Source of the DNA: JABRWC01 sp039961675
Lineage (GTDB): Bacteria > Planctomycetota > Phycisphaerae > UBA1845 > Fen-1342
NCBI GenBank assembly: GCA_039961675.1
Contig: JABRWC010000093.1
Coordinates: forward strand, 1-59,814
Direction: 5' to 3'
Length of the DNA: 59,814 bases
In this document: positions 52,343 through 59,814 of the stretch, piece by piece
Position numbering within the stretch: the stretch's first letter is position 1
Layout of the letters: the number at the start of each line of letters is the position of its first letter
The notes under the pieces: model-generated
The model's database searches: none
Told to the model about the DNA's origin: nothing
The model's input: the letters and a program-made list of their open reading frames with translations, nothing else
Position numbers and translations under genes: made by a program

Positions 52343-52762
52343 CTACGCTTGTGATGCTCCACTGTGCTCGATTCCACGGCGCCGGTTCGGCCGGCCGGCA
52401 GCGGCCGCGAGCAGCATGCGCATCGGCGACAGCGTCCGGTTGAACGGGTTGAAAACCAGCCCAAGCGATTCCAGCGTCGTGACTCCCAGCAGCGGTTCGT
52501 CGCCGCGCTCCCCGAAAATCACGGGCGCGGGTCCGCCGACGCCCTGGTACTCGAAGTACGCGTCGCCGACGCGGCGCGCGACCTTCGTGCCGTCGGACAC
52601 GACAAACTCCTGCTGCCAGTACGACTTGCAGCCACGCTTCTCGAGCAGCGCGCCGGGCACGAGCGAATCGACCGCGCCCGAATCCACGAGGAACTCGACG
52701 AACTCGGCGCGCTCAAACTCGCGGCTCTTGCGGACTTCTATCCGGACGAACGTTAAACCCAT
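52343..52762 (-). CDS. Retropepsin-like aspartic protease within the nuo cluster
   Basis: 139 residues from the ATG at 52762. EFLVDSGAVDSLVPGALL (24-41) carries the D-S-G catalytic signature of a single-domain retropepsin-like protease (D27), which would work as a dimer. A second typical segment GDEPLLGVTTLESLGLVFNP follows. The gene lies between nuoF (31 bases before) and nuoG (14 bases after) on the same strand, so it is probably co-expressed with complex I. The reason for this is unknown. Confidence 0.72.
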   Translation of the reverse strand: MGLTFVRIEVRKSREFERAEFVEFLVDSGAVDSLVPGALLEKRGCKSYWQQEFVVSDGTKVARRVGDAYFEYQGVGGPAPVIFGERGDEPLLGVTTLESLGLVFNPFNRTLSPMRMLLAAAAGRPNRRRGIEHSGASQA

Positions 52763-52793
52763 GCCGCTCCATCTCGCGGCCTTGTCGCCGCCG

Positions 52794-54251
52794 TCATCGC
52801 TGCGTCCCCGCAAAATGCTCGTGCGCCATGCTGCCGCGCGGCGGAGCGACCGCCCGGCCCTCGAGCACGGGCAGCTCGTACGCGGCAGGGTTGATCCGCC
52901 GCGCGTACTCCAGCGCCGCGCCCGGCTTCTGCCGCGCGATGTGCGCCTCGAACTCGGCGCGGAACTTGGTCACCAGCGTCCGCACCGGGAACGCCGCCCC
53001 GTCTGGCAGGCCGCAGATGCTCAGCCCCGGCATCATCCCCATGTTCTGCGTGATCTCGGCGAGCAGGTCGAGATCGTACGAGCGGCCCGCGCCCGCGCGG
53101 ATGCGCCGGGCGATCTTGTACATCCAGCCGGTGCCCTCGCGGCACTGCGTGCACTGTCCGCAGGACTCGTGCGAGAAGAAACGCGTGACGTTGACCAGCA
53201 CGTCGCGGATGTCGGTGTCTTCGGGAACCACGACCGCCGCGGCCGTGCCCAGCCCCAGCAGGCCGTAGCGACGCGGATCGTCGAAGTCCAACTTCATGTC
53301 CAGCTCGTCGTGGTCCTGCTTCGGGTCGATCTTGCCGTCCGGCGCCTTGGGGAACAGGTCGCCGCGCAGCGCGCCCATGCTGATGCCGCCGGGGAACACG
53401 CACTTGACCTTGCGGCCGTCGCGCATGCCGCCGGCGAATTCGGGGCTGTAGATCAGTTCTCGCACCGTGATGGTCATCGGCGCTTCGTAGCAGCCGGGGC
53501 GGTTCACCGGACCGCTGACGCAGAACATCTTCGGACCCTTGGAGTGGTCCGGACCGATGCCTTGCCACCACTCCACGCCGCGCGTGAAAATGTGCGGCAG
53601 GCAGGCCAGCGTCTCGACGTTGTTCACCACAGTGGGCTTGCGGAACGCGCCCTCCACGGCCGGGAAGGGCGGCTTGATCCGCGGCCAGCCGCGCTTGCCC
53701 TCCAGGCTCTCGATCAGGCCGGTTTCTTCGCCGCAGACGTACGCGCCCGCGCCACGGTGGATGTAGCACTCCAGGTCGTAGCCCGTTCCGAGGATGTTCT
53801 TGCCGAAGTAACCGGCGGCGCAGGCCTCGTCGAGCGCTTTCTGGAGAATGTGGAACTGCTCGGTGAACTCCCCGCGCATGTAGATGTACGCGACGGTCGT
53901 CCGCGTCGCGTAGCCGGCGATGAGGATGCCCTCGAGCAGCATGTGCGGATCGTTCTCGATCAGCACGCGGTTGCAGAACGTCGGCGGCTCGGACTCGTCG
54001 GCGTTCACGCAAAGGTAGGTCACGTCGCGGTTCTTCGGCAGGAAGGTCCACTTCACGCCGGCCGGGAAGCCGGCCCCGCCGCGGCCGCGCAAGTTGCACT
54101 GCTTGACCAGCTCGACGACTTCCTCGGAGGGCATGGCGAGCACCTTGCGCGCGCCCTCGTAGCCGCCGGACTTGCGGTATACCTCGAGCGACGTGCTGTT
54201 GGGCACGCCGACGTTTCGCATGAGCACGCGTTCGAACGCCATGTCCTGCAC
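52794..54251 (-). CDS. nuoF: NADH-quinone oxidoreductase subunit F
   Basis: 485 residues. GRGGAGFPAGVKW and GAGAYVCGEETGLIESLEG bind NADH and FMN. ESCGQCTQCREG with a later Cys (LSICGLPDG) carries the 4Fe-4S cluster. The GTG at 54251 borders the palindromic array, and an ATG at 54242 is an alternative. No ordinary ribosome-binding site is present; the nearest GGAGG is inside the first repeat unit, 13 bases upstream of the GTG. Confidence 0.93.
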   Translation of the reverse strand: MQDMAFERVLMRNVGVPNSTSLEVYRKSGGYEGARKVLAMPSEEVVELVKQCNLRGRGGAGFPAGVKWTFLPKNRDVTYLCVNADESEPPTFCNRVLIENDPHMLLEGILIAGYATRTTVAYIYMRGEFTEQFHILQKALDEACAAGYFGKNILGTGYDLECYIHRGAGAYVCGEETGLIESLEGKRGWPRIKPPFPAVEGAFRKPTVVNNVETLACLPHIFTRGVEWWQGIGPDHSKGPKMFCVSGPVNRPGCYEAPMTITVRELIYSPEFAGGMRDGRKVKCVFPGGISMGALRGDLFPKAPDGKIDPKQDHDELDMKLDFDDPRRYGLLGLGTAAAVVVPEDTDIRDVLVNVTRFFSHESCGQCTQCREGTGWMYKIARRIRAGAGRSYDLDLLAEITQNMGMMPGLSICGLPDGAAFPVRTLVTKFRAEFEAHIARQKPGAALEYARRINPAAYELPVLEGRAVAPPRGSMAHEHFAGTQR

Positions 54252-54410
54252 CCGTAGCGTCGGACCTCCGCGTCCGACGACTCCCGTAGCGTCAAACCTC
54301 CGAGCTTGACGATTCCCGTAGCGTCAAACCTCCGAGTCCGACGATTCCCGTAGCGTCAAACCTCCGAGTCCGACGATTCCGTAGCGTCGGACCTCCGGGT
54401 CTGACGAGAA
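54252..54410. repeat. Five tandem 32-bp palindromic units between nuoE and nuoF
   Basis: GTAG begins at 54254, 54286, 54318, 54350 and 54381 (steps of 32, 32, 32, 31). Each unit has the layout GTAGCGTC-stem-CCTCC-stem-GACG. Unit 1 forms an 8-bp stem cgtcggac/gtccgacg. In unit 2 the GG/CC pairs have become AA/TT (cgtcaaac/gcttgacg), a paired change that supports RNA structure. The loop reads CCTCC on the plus strand and GGAGG on the nuo mRNA strand. Confidence 0.8.
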
Positions 54411-54411
54411 A

Positions 54412-54430
54412 GACCGGTCGGTGACCGGTC
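54412..54430. repeat. Double GACCGGTC palindrome
   Basis: Two GACCGGTC copies, at 54412-54419 and 54423-54430, separated by GGT, directly follow the palindromic array. The similar pair at 32773-32792 has a 4-base spacer. Confidence 0.6.
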
Positions 54431-54460
54431 AACCCGTGCCCGGTGCGTCGCGCCGGCGGA

Positions 54461-55027
54461 TCACTTCGGCGCGTCGAACAGATCGCTCCGCGGCACCACC
54501 AGCTTGTCGTTGTCCGGATCAGCCAGAATCCGGTCCAGGTCCTCCGGGCTGACGCGCTTATGCATCTTCTCATTGATCATCAGGCACGGCGCGTGATCGC
54601 ACGCGGCCAGGCACTCCTCGGTCATGAATGAATACTCGCCGTCGGCGGTCGTCTCGTGCTCACCGATGCCGAGCTTCTTGGCGATCGCCTCCTGGAGCGC
54701 CCCCGCGCCCATGAGCTGGCAGCTCAGCGAGCGGCAGACCATCAGCACCTTGCGGCCCTTCGGGTGCGTCCAGAAGTGCGTGTAGAACGTGACCACGTCC
54801 ATCACGGCCGAAGGCGGAATCTCCAGCAGCCCGGCGATGTCCCGCATCGCGCGCAGCGACACGTACCCGATCTCGTCCTGCGCGATGTGCAGCGCGGGCA
54901 GCACGGCCGCACGCTTGGTCGGGTAGCGAGAGAAGAACGTGCGAATCTTCTCCTTGGCCGCTTCGCTCAACCCCGGACCCAGCTTGTCCTCGGCCACGGT
55001 CTTGCGGTCGATGACTTTCCAGCTCAC
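54461..55027 (-). CDS. nuoE: NADH-quinone oxidoreductase subunit E
   Basis: 188 residues from GTG 55027. The [2Fe-2S] site CRSLSC...CLAAC (C-x4-C and C-x3-C) is intact. It transfers electrons from FMN in NuoF. It is the first gene of the nuoEFGH group; its own promoter must lie in the upstream 430-base region. The stop is 210 bases before nuoF, an unusually large gap for neighbours in a nuo operon, and filled by the palindromic array. Confidence 0.92.
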   Translation of the reverse strand: MSWKVIDRKTVAEDKLGPGLSEAAKEKIRTFFSRYPTKRAAVLPALHIAQDEIGYVSLRAMRDIAGLLEIPPSAVMDVVTFYTHFWTHPKGRKVLMVCRSLSCQLMGAGALQEAIAKKLGIGEHETTADGEYSFMTEECLAACDHAPCLMINEKMHKRVSPEDLDRILADPDNDKLVVPRSDLFDAPK

Positions 55028-55456
55028 GACGGCTCTCCACCCGCCCGCGACGGCCAGGCATCGTCCGGTCCGCGCCGCGCCCGGCCGCGCGGCAGCTCAG
55101 GAGCGCGGTCGCACGGCCGCACGGCCGCTGACCCGCACGGTCGTACGGCCTGCGCCAGGCCCCCCACAGCCGCCCGGACAAGACCGCAGAGGATATCCCA
55201 TCGCCGGCATGCGGGACAAGGCGCGCAGGCGTCGCTTCGCACGGCGCACCGCGCTTGGCGCTGCGATCCCAGGACCATAGGCTATTCGAGTGAAGCTGCG
55301 CGTGGTCGCCTCGCGGTGGCTCGTCTTGCGTGGCGGACAACGACGTGCGCTCGGGGCCTGCGCGGCGCGTGCGAAACGCGGGGATCGGGCAACCGCTGCA
55401 AGCCATCGCCGTGCGCGGCGAGCCGCCGGGCAGAGTCCGGGCGCGCGAGGACGACT
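55028..55456. other. 429-base region with GC repeats between nuoE and tRNA-Ser
   Basis: No gene is supported. The stretch 55105-55150 has repeated CGCACGGCCG-type words. No clear sigma-70 promoter can be picked out in the GC-rich text. It must contain the promoter of nuoE (minus) and of tRNA-Ser (plus). Confidence 0.4.
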
Positions 55457-55543
55457 GGAGAGGTGCCGGAGCGGCCTATCGGGCACGCTTGGAAAGCGTG
55501 TGTACGGGAAACTGTACCGGGGGTTCGAATCCCCCCCTCTCCG
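55457..55543 (+). tRNA. tRNA-Ser (GGA anticodon)
   Basis: The acceptor stem GGAGAGG pairs with CCTCTCC, and the discriminator is G. The anticodon stem-loop is CACGC-TTGGAAA-GCGTG with anticodon GGA. A long variable arm (TGTACGGGAAACTGTAC) marks it as class II (Ser/Leu/Tyr). The T loop GGGGGTTCGAATCCCCC is intact. No CCA is encoded. It reads UCC codons and should also read UCU by wobble. Confidence 0.95.
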
Positions 55544-55876
55544 TTACAACGGCGATTCCTGCTGCAAGGCTCTGGAATACCGGGGTTTGCAGCGGTGTCT
55601 CGGCTCATGGCTCCGACTTTGCTCTCAAAGTACTCTCACTTCGCGGGTCCGCGCTGTCGGGTCCGGTCGCCGGAAATCGGACCGCGCGCATGACGGGTGG
55701 CTGTCGTCGACGTGCGGAACCGCGCTGCGGTCGAGTCGGTTGGCCTGACGCAACCGTTGGGCTTGGAGGATTCGGCCCAGCCTGCGCACTCCCATGACGC
55801 CTGGGGCAGTTCTTTTGGGGAGCACGTCCGTGGGGCTGGCATTCGCCGCGAAGTGGGCCGACTCCGAGGCACGAAC
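55544..55876 (+). other. 333-base region upstream of ABC permease genes
   Basis: It holds no convincing gene. A frame is open through part of it, but its sequence is not related to known proteins and the permease start at 55877 has its own GAGG site. No substrate-binding-protein remnant was seen. Confidence 0.4.
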
Positions 55877-56779
55877 ATGACGGCCCGTTCGCGCGCCGCC
55901 GCGAGGCAGGAGGCGCGGGCCGGCCTGCTATTCTGCTTGCCCGCCGCGCTCTACGTCGCGATGTTCTCCGGCCTGCCGATGCTGGCCGCGGCGTGGCTGA
56001 GTCTGCACGACTGGAACCTGCTCAAGGCGCAGCGGCCGTTCGTCGGGCTGGCGAACTTCGCGCAGCTCGCAGCCGACCCGTTCTTCCGCAACGCGATCGG
56101 CAACTCGTTGCTGTTCGCCGGGCTGGCGGCGCCGCTCGGCGTCGCGTCCGCGCTGGCCGTCGCGGTGCTGGTCAGCCAGCCGCTGCGCGGCGTTGGGTTG
56201 TTCCGCACGCTCTTCTTCGTGCCGGCGGTCAGCTCGCCGGTGGCCGTGTCGATGGTCTGGATCTGGGTGCTGCTACCGGAGGTGGGGCTGATCAACACGG
56301 TGCTCTCGTGGCTCGGCGCGACTGGAAGCACCGACTTCCTCAACGACACGCGCTTCGCGCTGCCGGCGCTGGTCGCCCTGTTCGCCTGGATCGGCCTCGG
56401 TCCGCGGATGGTGATCTTCCTGGCCGGGTTGCAGGCGATCCCGAAAGCGCTTCAGGAGGCGGCCGACCTCGACGGCGCCGGCCCCTGGCAGCGCTTCCGA
56501 CACGTCACGCTGCCGCTGCTTCTGCCGACGACGCTGTTCGTGTTCGTGACCACCACCATCGCCGCGTTCCAGGCCTTCACGCCGGTGTACATCATGACCC
56601 GCGGCGGTCCCCGGCGGACGACCGACGTGGTCGCCTACCACATCTTCAAGGAGGCGTGGCAGAACTTCGAAATCGGGCTGGCCAGCGCCCAGACGTACGT
56701 GCTGTTCGCGATCGTCGCGGCGGCGGCCGCCGCGCAGTTCTGGCTCATGCGGCGCGGGCTGCGGGAGGAGTCTGTGTGA
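55877..56779 (+). CDS. Sugar-type ABC transporter permease (MalF/UgpA-like)
   Basis: 300 residues from the ATG at 55877. It has six hydrophobic helices and the EAA-type cytoplasmic loop (QAIPKALQEAADLDGAGPWQRFRHVTLPLL). It pairs with the following permease. No substrate-binding or ATPase gene is next to it; these may be encoded elsewhere. A sugar or glycerol-phosphate-like substrate is typical of this family. Confidence 0.87.
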   Translation: MTARSRAAARQEARAGLLFCLPAALYVAMFSGLPMLAAAWLSLHDWNLLKAQRPFVGLANFAQLAADPFFRNAIGNSLLFAGLAAPLGVASALAVAVLVSQPLRGVGLFRTLFFVPAVSSPVAVSMVWIWVLLPEVGLINTVLSWLGATGSTDFLNDTRFALPALVALFAWIGLGPRMVIFLAGLQAIPKALQEAADLDGAGPWQRFRHVTLPLLLPTTLFVFVTTTIAAFQAFTPVYIMTRGGPRRTTDVVAYHIFKEAWQNFEIGLASAQTYVLFAIVAAAAAAQFWLMRRGLREESV

Positions 56780-57648
56780 GCGGGCCAAGCCGGAGCGCGG
56801 CATCAACCTGGGGACGGCGCGCGAAGGCGGCGCTGCTGTACGGTCTGCTGCTGGCGATCGCAGCCACGACCGTCACGCCGTTCGTGTGGATGGCGTTCAC
56901 CTCGCTGCATCCGCCGCTGGCGCCGACGCCGACGCTGGCGACGCTCTTTGCGCCCGCGGAGTGGCGTTTCGACAATTACGCGCGCGTGCTGCTCCTTCCG
57001 GAGCTGCCGGTGTGGCGGTTCGCGCTGAACAGCGTCCTCGTCACGGGGGGCGTGGTGGCGCTTCAGCTTGCGCTGTGCTCGACGGCCGCGTACGCCTTTG
57101 CCCGGCTCCGCTTCCGCGGGCGGGACGCGCTGTTCACCGCGTTCGTGCTGACGATGATGATCCCGCCGCAGGTGCTGATCGTCCCGCTGTACATGCTGGT
57201 TGGCTCGCTGGGCTGGCTGAATTCGTACGTCGGGCTGATCGTGCCGTACCAGTACCTGAGCACCGCGTTCGGGACGTTCCTGTTGCGGCAGTACTTCCTT
57301 TCGCTGCCGCGGAGCCTGGACGACGCGGCCCGCATCGACGGCTGCGGCGAATGGGGCATCTTCCGGCACGTGATCCTGCCCTCGTCGCGGCCGGCGCTGG
57401 CGACGCTGGCGGCGTTCGCGTTCGTCTGGACGTGGACCGACTTCTACTGGCCGCTGCTGTGCACCAGCACGGTGACGATGCGCACGCTGGAGGTGGGGTT
57501 GAGCGTGTTCAAGGACGCCTACGGCGGGGCGAACTGGCCGCTCCAGATGGCCGCGGCCGTGTGCGTGCTCGTGCCGGTGCTGGTCGTGTTCCTGGCGATG
57601 CAGCGCTTCTTCGTGCGCGGCGTGGTGATGAGCGGCCTCAAGGAGTAA
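56776..57648 (+). CDS. Sugar-type ABC transporter permease (MalG/UgpE-like)
   Basis: 290 residues starting with a GTG that overlaps the stop of the first permease (GTGA). It has six hydrophobic helices and the EAA loop (LPRSLDDAARIDGCGEWGIFRHVILPSSRPAL). The two subunits should form the membrane channel. The downstream region is opposed to the minus-strand beta-helix gene. Confidence 0.88.
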   Translation: MSGPSRSAASTWGRRAKAALLYGLLLAIAATTVTPFVWMAFTSLHPPLAPTPTLATLFAPAEWRFDNYARVLLLPELPVWRFALNSVLVTGGVVALQLALCSTAAYAFARLRFRGRDALFTAFVLTMMIPPQVLIVPLYMLVGSLGWLNSYVGLIVPYQYLSTAFGTFLLRQYFLSLPRSLDDAARIDGCGEWGIFRHVILPSSRPALATLAAFAFVWTWTDFYWPLLCTSTVTMRTLEVGLSVFKDAYGGANWPLQMAAAVCVLVPVLVVFLAMQRFFVRGVVMSGLKE

Positions 57649-57701
57649 GCCGCGGATCGCGTCGCGTCGGCACGGACCTGGTCGCCCGGGTTCCAGCGCG
57701 C

Positions 57702-59814
57702 TCAGTTCGGTTCGATCATCATCCAGGCCACGATCGACCGGTCCTGCGGTTCGTCCGAGACGATCGTGAACGACGCGCCCGGCGTGCGCGAGAGCACGCG
57801 AACGCCGCCGACCGCGGCGCTGCCGTTCGGGTCGTTGTTGGTCAGGAAGATGCGCGAGACCGCGGTGACGGCGGCGGTCGGGACGACTACAGGCGTGACG
57901 CCGTTCAGCGTCGCCGTTCCCATGCGCGCGTTCGCGCCCTCGGCCAGGCGCAGTCCCTTGCCCGGCTGCGTGAGCGCGAGGTCGCCGGTCACGTTGACGA
58001 CGGCGCTCTTGGCGTTGCAGTGCACGACGGCGCTGGCGGCGCCGGTGTTGTCGATGCCCACGAGGCTGGCGCCGTGGTCGTCCGGGCCCCAGACGCCGAA
58101 CTGAATCTGGCCGCCCTGCGGATAATCGTCGTCGACGCGGCTCTCGATGATGACCTGCCCGCCGGCGGACGCCCCGCCATAGAGCCGGATCGCCTTGTTC
58201 TCCTCCAGGCCACCGCCGGTCTTGATCGTCAGCGGCACGTCGGGCTGCGGATCGGTCCCCAGGCCGGCCGTGTAGCCGTACGGCATCTTGAGGTGGCTGG
58301 CGCCGAGCGAAGAGATCGCGTTGCCGTGCGACGTGAGACGCGTGTTCACCTGACCGGGCGATAGGTCGATGATCTCGGGCCGCGGGTCGATCGACGAATG
58401 GAAGCCGTCGATGATCAGGTTGCTGCGCGTCGAGTCGGCCAGATAGTAGTACGCCTGCATGTGCGTGGAGTGCTCGGCGTCATACAAGTTGTTGGCGATG
58501 ATCGCGAACTGGATCGTGTCGGTGAGCTTGATCGCGTACTTGTAGTACGTGCACTCGATCAAATTGCCGGTGATCACGCCGCCGGCGTTCTTCTCGCTCC
58601 AGTGATAGCCCAGCGACTCGATCGCGACCGCGTTGTCGTCGCCGTCCGGACCGCCGCTGGTGCGCCACCAGGTGTTGTCGCGGATCACCACGCCGTTGCC
58701 GTAGGAGCGCAGGAACACGCCGCGCCGCACGCGGCTGAAGTAGTTGCCCTCGATGATCGTGCCGTAGCCCTGGAACGGCGCGTTGGCGCTGTTTCCGATG
58801 ATGTTGCTCGTGCCGCCCAGGACGATCGCGTCCTCGATACAGTTGGGCGCCGTGACCGAGCCGTAGAACGTGCAGCCGCGCACCAGCAGCGTGGTGTTGG
58901 TGCTCATCAGCAGCGGCGTGCTGTTGGGCGCAGGGCTGCTCAACGTCAGGTTTTCGAGCTGGAGGAACCCGTCGCCGCGCGTGTACAGCCGCGCCGGGGC
59001 GCCGGCGAAGGCGAGTTCGATGATCGTGCCGCCGTTCGGCGCGCCGCCCTGTCCGCTGAAGAGCGGTCCCGCCCCGACGATGCGGATCGGCTTCTGCGTC
59101 GGCGGCACGCGGAAATCGCCGTTGTTGTCATTGGGGATGTCGAGCCGGCTGTTCACGCGGTACACGCCCTCGTCGAACGCGATCGTCCCGCCGCCCGCGT
59201 CGTGCACCATGCGCAGCAGGTCGAGCAGCGCGGCGGACACGTCGCCCTGGCCAGGGAGAATGCCGTAGTCGGCGACGCGATAGACCGCGGGCAGGCCGCC
59301 GAGCGCGGCGCTGGTCAGCACGCTGCCGTCGGGCAGGCGCATGCCCGTGCGGGCCTCGATCAGCCCCTCGACGGTCAGCGGCGCACTGGGGGACGACGTT
59401 CCGACGCCGACGTTTCCCTCCGAATCGACGAACAGCCCGCGTGTGGCGACGGCGAACGGCGCTCCGTTTACGGGCTGTCGCGGCGACAGCGTCGTGTAGG
59501 CGCCCTGCCCCGCCGGCATGCGGACCTCGATCTCCAGCCAGCGCGGCGAGCCGTCAAACGCGTTCGGGCCGAAGTCGAGCTGAACATTGAACAGGCCATC
59601 CGTAACGTCGACGTTCCAGAGGATCGCCCCGGCGCCGACGCGGTGCTGCGCCTGCCGGCTCGCCGGGTCGCTCCAGAGCGAAAAGATGAAATCCGCGACC
59701 CCCGTGGCCGGCTCGCCGCTCAGGCGAAGGTGTCCCTGGTAGCTGAAACGCGAGTCCGAAGTCGATTGGGCCGCGCCGCCGACTGTGCACGCGGACAGCA
59801 GTACGATTACGCCC
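57702..59814 (-). CDS. Large secreted beta-helix protein (5' end outside window)
   Basis: The frame stays open to the window edge, so at least 703 residues are seen and only a few N-terminal residues are missing: the first visible ones (GVIVLLSACTVGGAAQ) look like the end of a signal peptide. A first beta-rich domain (SYQGHLRLSGEPATGVADF) is followed by NVGVGTSSPSAPLTV, common in tail-fibre-like and planctomycete surface proteins. A parallel beta-helix of pectate-lyase type covers about 200-480 (NNLYDAEHSTHMQAYYYL). It may bind or cut polysaccharide; the catalytic residues are not evident. Confidence 0.75.
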   Translation of the reverse strand, partial: GVIVLLSACTVGGAAQSTSDSRFSYQGHLRLSGEPATGVADFIFSLWSDPASRQAQHRVGAGAILWNVDVTDGLFNVQLDFGPNAFDGSPRWLEIEVRMPAGQGAYTTLSPRQPVNGAPFAVATRGLFVDSEGNVGVGTSSPSAPLTVEGLIEARTGMRLPDGSVLTSAALGGLPAVYRVADYGILPGQGDVSAALLDLLRMVHDAGGGTIAFDEGVYRVNSRLDIPNDNNGDFRVPPTQKPIRIVGAGPLFSGQGGAPNGGTIIELAFAGAPARLYTRGDGFLQLENLTLSSPAPNSTPLLMSTNTTLLVRGCTFYGSVTAPNCIEDAIVLGGTSNIIGNSANAPFQGYGTIIEGNYFSRVRRGVFLRSYGNGVVIRDNTWWRTSGGPDGDDNAVAIESLGYHWSEKNAGGVITGNLIECTYYKYAIKLTDTIQFAIIANNLYDAEHSTHMQAYYYLADSTRSNLIIDGFHSSIDPRPEIIDLSPGQVNTRLTSHGNAISSLGASHLKMPYGYTAGLGTDPQPDVPLTIKTGGGLEENKAIRLYGGASAGGQVIIESRVDDDYPQGGQIQFGVWGPDDHGASLVGIDNTGAASAVVHCNAKSAVVNVTGDLALTQPGKGLRLAEGANARMGTATLNGVTPVVVPTAAVTAVSRIFLTNNDPNGSAAVGGVRVLSRTPGASFTIVSDEPQDRSIVAWMMIEPN

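Noticed and set aside
50730..54257. A 1175-residue plus-strand frame opposite the nuo genes
   Set aside because: It is antisense to nuoG, the protease and nuoF, all of which carry complete motifs; no motif is visible in it.
54252..54410. Possible CRISPR array
   Set aside because: The five units follow each other with no unique spacers, and are themselves palindromic; no cas genes are present.
55457..55543. tRNA-Ser as an integration site for a mobile element
   Set aside because: No integrase gene or repeated 3' end of the tRNA was found nearby.
55697..55876. A 60-codon upstream extension of the first permease
   Set aside because: It includes no membrane helix, and a GAGG site precedes the ATG at 55877.

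Overview
The window is a GC-rich, gene-dense stretch of bacterial chromosome, most likely from a member of the phylum Planctomycetota, possibly near Phycisphaerae (inference). The evidence is a large cluster of prepilin-type (pseudopilin) genes and a further stand-alone pilin-like protein ending in an F-L-D-G motif. It also includes a PEP-CTERM secreted protein beside a dockerin-like paralogue, thrombospondin-type-3 and beta-helix secreted proteins, a Thr-nucleophile sulfatase-fold protein, and many short palindromic repeats. No rRNA, phage, complete insertion sequence or CRISPR array was seen. One tRNA gene is present.

Layout. 1-5.2 kb (minus): secreted proteins, two enzyme-like proteins (MBL fold, kinase-like fold) and an AIM24 protein. 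5.2-10.1 kb: a TMTC-like membrane/TPR protein, an HNH endonuclease, a STAS protein and a PHP phosphoesterase. 10.3-16.1 kb (minus): a very long isoleucyl-tRNA synthetase, then a MATE exporter behind a terminator. 16.3-19.6 kb (plus): a membrane protein translationally coupled to an ABC ATPase. 19.7-21.8 kb (minus): lipA and an RNase Z-like MBL protein. 22.0-23.1 kb (plus): nrdR coupled to a second ATP-cone protein. 23.6-32.8 kb (plus): gspF and six pseudopilins. 32.9-38.3 kb (minus): exported proteins, the sulfatase-fold protein and an EEP-family protein. 38.5-45.2 kb (plus): EamA transporter, gamma carbonic anhydrase, AsmA-like protein and YihY. 45.2-49.1 kb: sulfotransferase, rpmE, prfA and a TSP3 protein. 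49.3-55.0 kb (minus): nuoE-nuoF-(aspartic protease)-nuoG-nuoH. 55.4-57.6 kb (plus): tRNA-Ser(GGA) and two sugar-type ABC permeases. 57.7 kb to the end (minus): the body of a large beta-helix protein that continues out of the window.

The most unusual content is a set of short structured repeats. A 32-bp palindromic unit is repeated five times between nuoE and nuoF, with GGAGG in each loop on the nuo mRNA strand. Sequence of similar layout lies in frame inside ileS, whose product (1331 aa) carries about five low-complexity insertions. A second, roughly 25-bp repeat recurs at four sites across about 10 kb; two copies are translated as part of prepilin leader peptides. This resembles, in principle, palindromic elements that insert inside genes in other bacteria. 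It is inferred from this one window and was not checked by any database search.
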